A stretch of DNA of 39,152 nucleotides, taken from the NCBI GenBank assembly GCA_016929605.1, contig JAFGIM010000142.1:1-39152 (forward strand), written 5' to 3'. A model generated the notes under the pieces. The model was not told the origin of the DNA. It saw only the letters and a program-made list of their open reading frames with translations, and searched no databases. Below are positions 39,003 through 39,152 of the stretch, piece after piece (positions within the stretch are counted from its first letter, which is position 1; every line of letters starts with the position of its first letter). This DNA is from Spirochaetales bacterium. GTDB lineage: Bacteria > Spirochaetota > Spirochaetia > Treponematales > Treponemataceae. A program made the translations under genes and the position numbers.

Positions 39003-39031
39003 TTGACAGCCAAAAGCCTTTCCAGTACATT
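39003..39031 (+). promoter_or_regulatory. Putative tRNA promoter
   Basis: TTGACA (39003-39008), 17 nt, TACATT (39026-39031). Confidence 0.65.
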
Positions 39032-39061
39032 AAAAACCGCTCATCCAAACAGGCTGAGCAC

Positions 39062-39145
39062 CCCCGGATGGTGGAATTGGTAGACACGCTAGTTTCAGGT
39101 ACTAGCGCCTTCACGGGCATGGAAGTTCAAGTCTTCTTCCGGGGA
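39062..39145 (+). tRNA. tRNA-Leu (CAG anticodon), CCA not encoded
   Basis: Acceptor CCCCGGA/TCCGGGG, D-arm GGTGGAATTGGTAGACACG, anticodon arm CTAGT-TTCAGGT-ACTAG, long variable arm, TTCAAGT loop. Confidence 0.93.
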
Positions 39146-39152
39146 CAATAAA

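Overview
The window looks like a compact spirochaete-like chromosomal segment, judging by class I lysyl-tRNA synthetase, a DUF4954 protein, spirochaete-style lipoboxes and many short membrane or lipoproteins. It holds about 35 protein-coding genes and one tRNA-Leu(CAG). Contents include a split polar amino-acid ABC transporter, a Na/Pi symporter, enolase, clpP, mazG-pth, a CBS/DRTGG inorganic pyrophosphatase, an RluA-type pseudouridine synthase, a BMP/nucleoside-type ABC transporter, a GH43 enzyme, lysS (class I), an aryl-CoA operon (iorA-pepF-iorB-paaK-paaK-ACT-LacI-like), alr, a DUF4954 protein with an aldose-epimerase-like protein, and deoD. I found no CRISPR array, prophage, IS element or obvious defence island. 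The most interesting signals are in gene expression layout and one operon: (i) many genes have a sigma70-like -10 box 5-10 nt from the start codon and no Shine-Dalgarno, suggesting frequent leaderless or ultra-short-leader mRNAs; (ii) a divergent promoter pair shares its -35 region; (iii) a rho-independent terminator for one gene lies inside the coding sequence of the opposing gene; (iv) an M3 oligoendopeptidase is translationally coupled between iorA and iorB, and IorA lacks the usual C-terminal ferredoxin domain. All calls are from reading the sequence; no searches were run.
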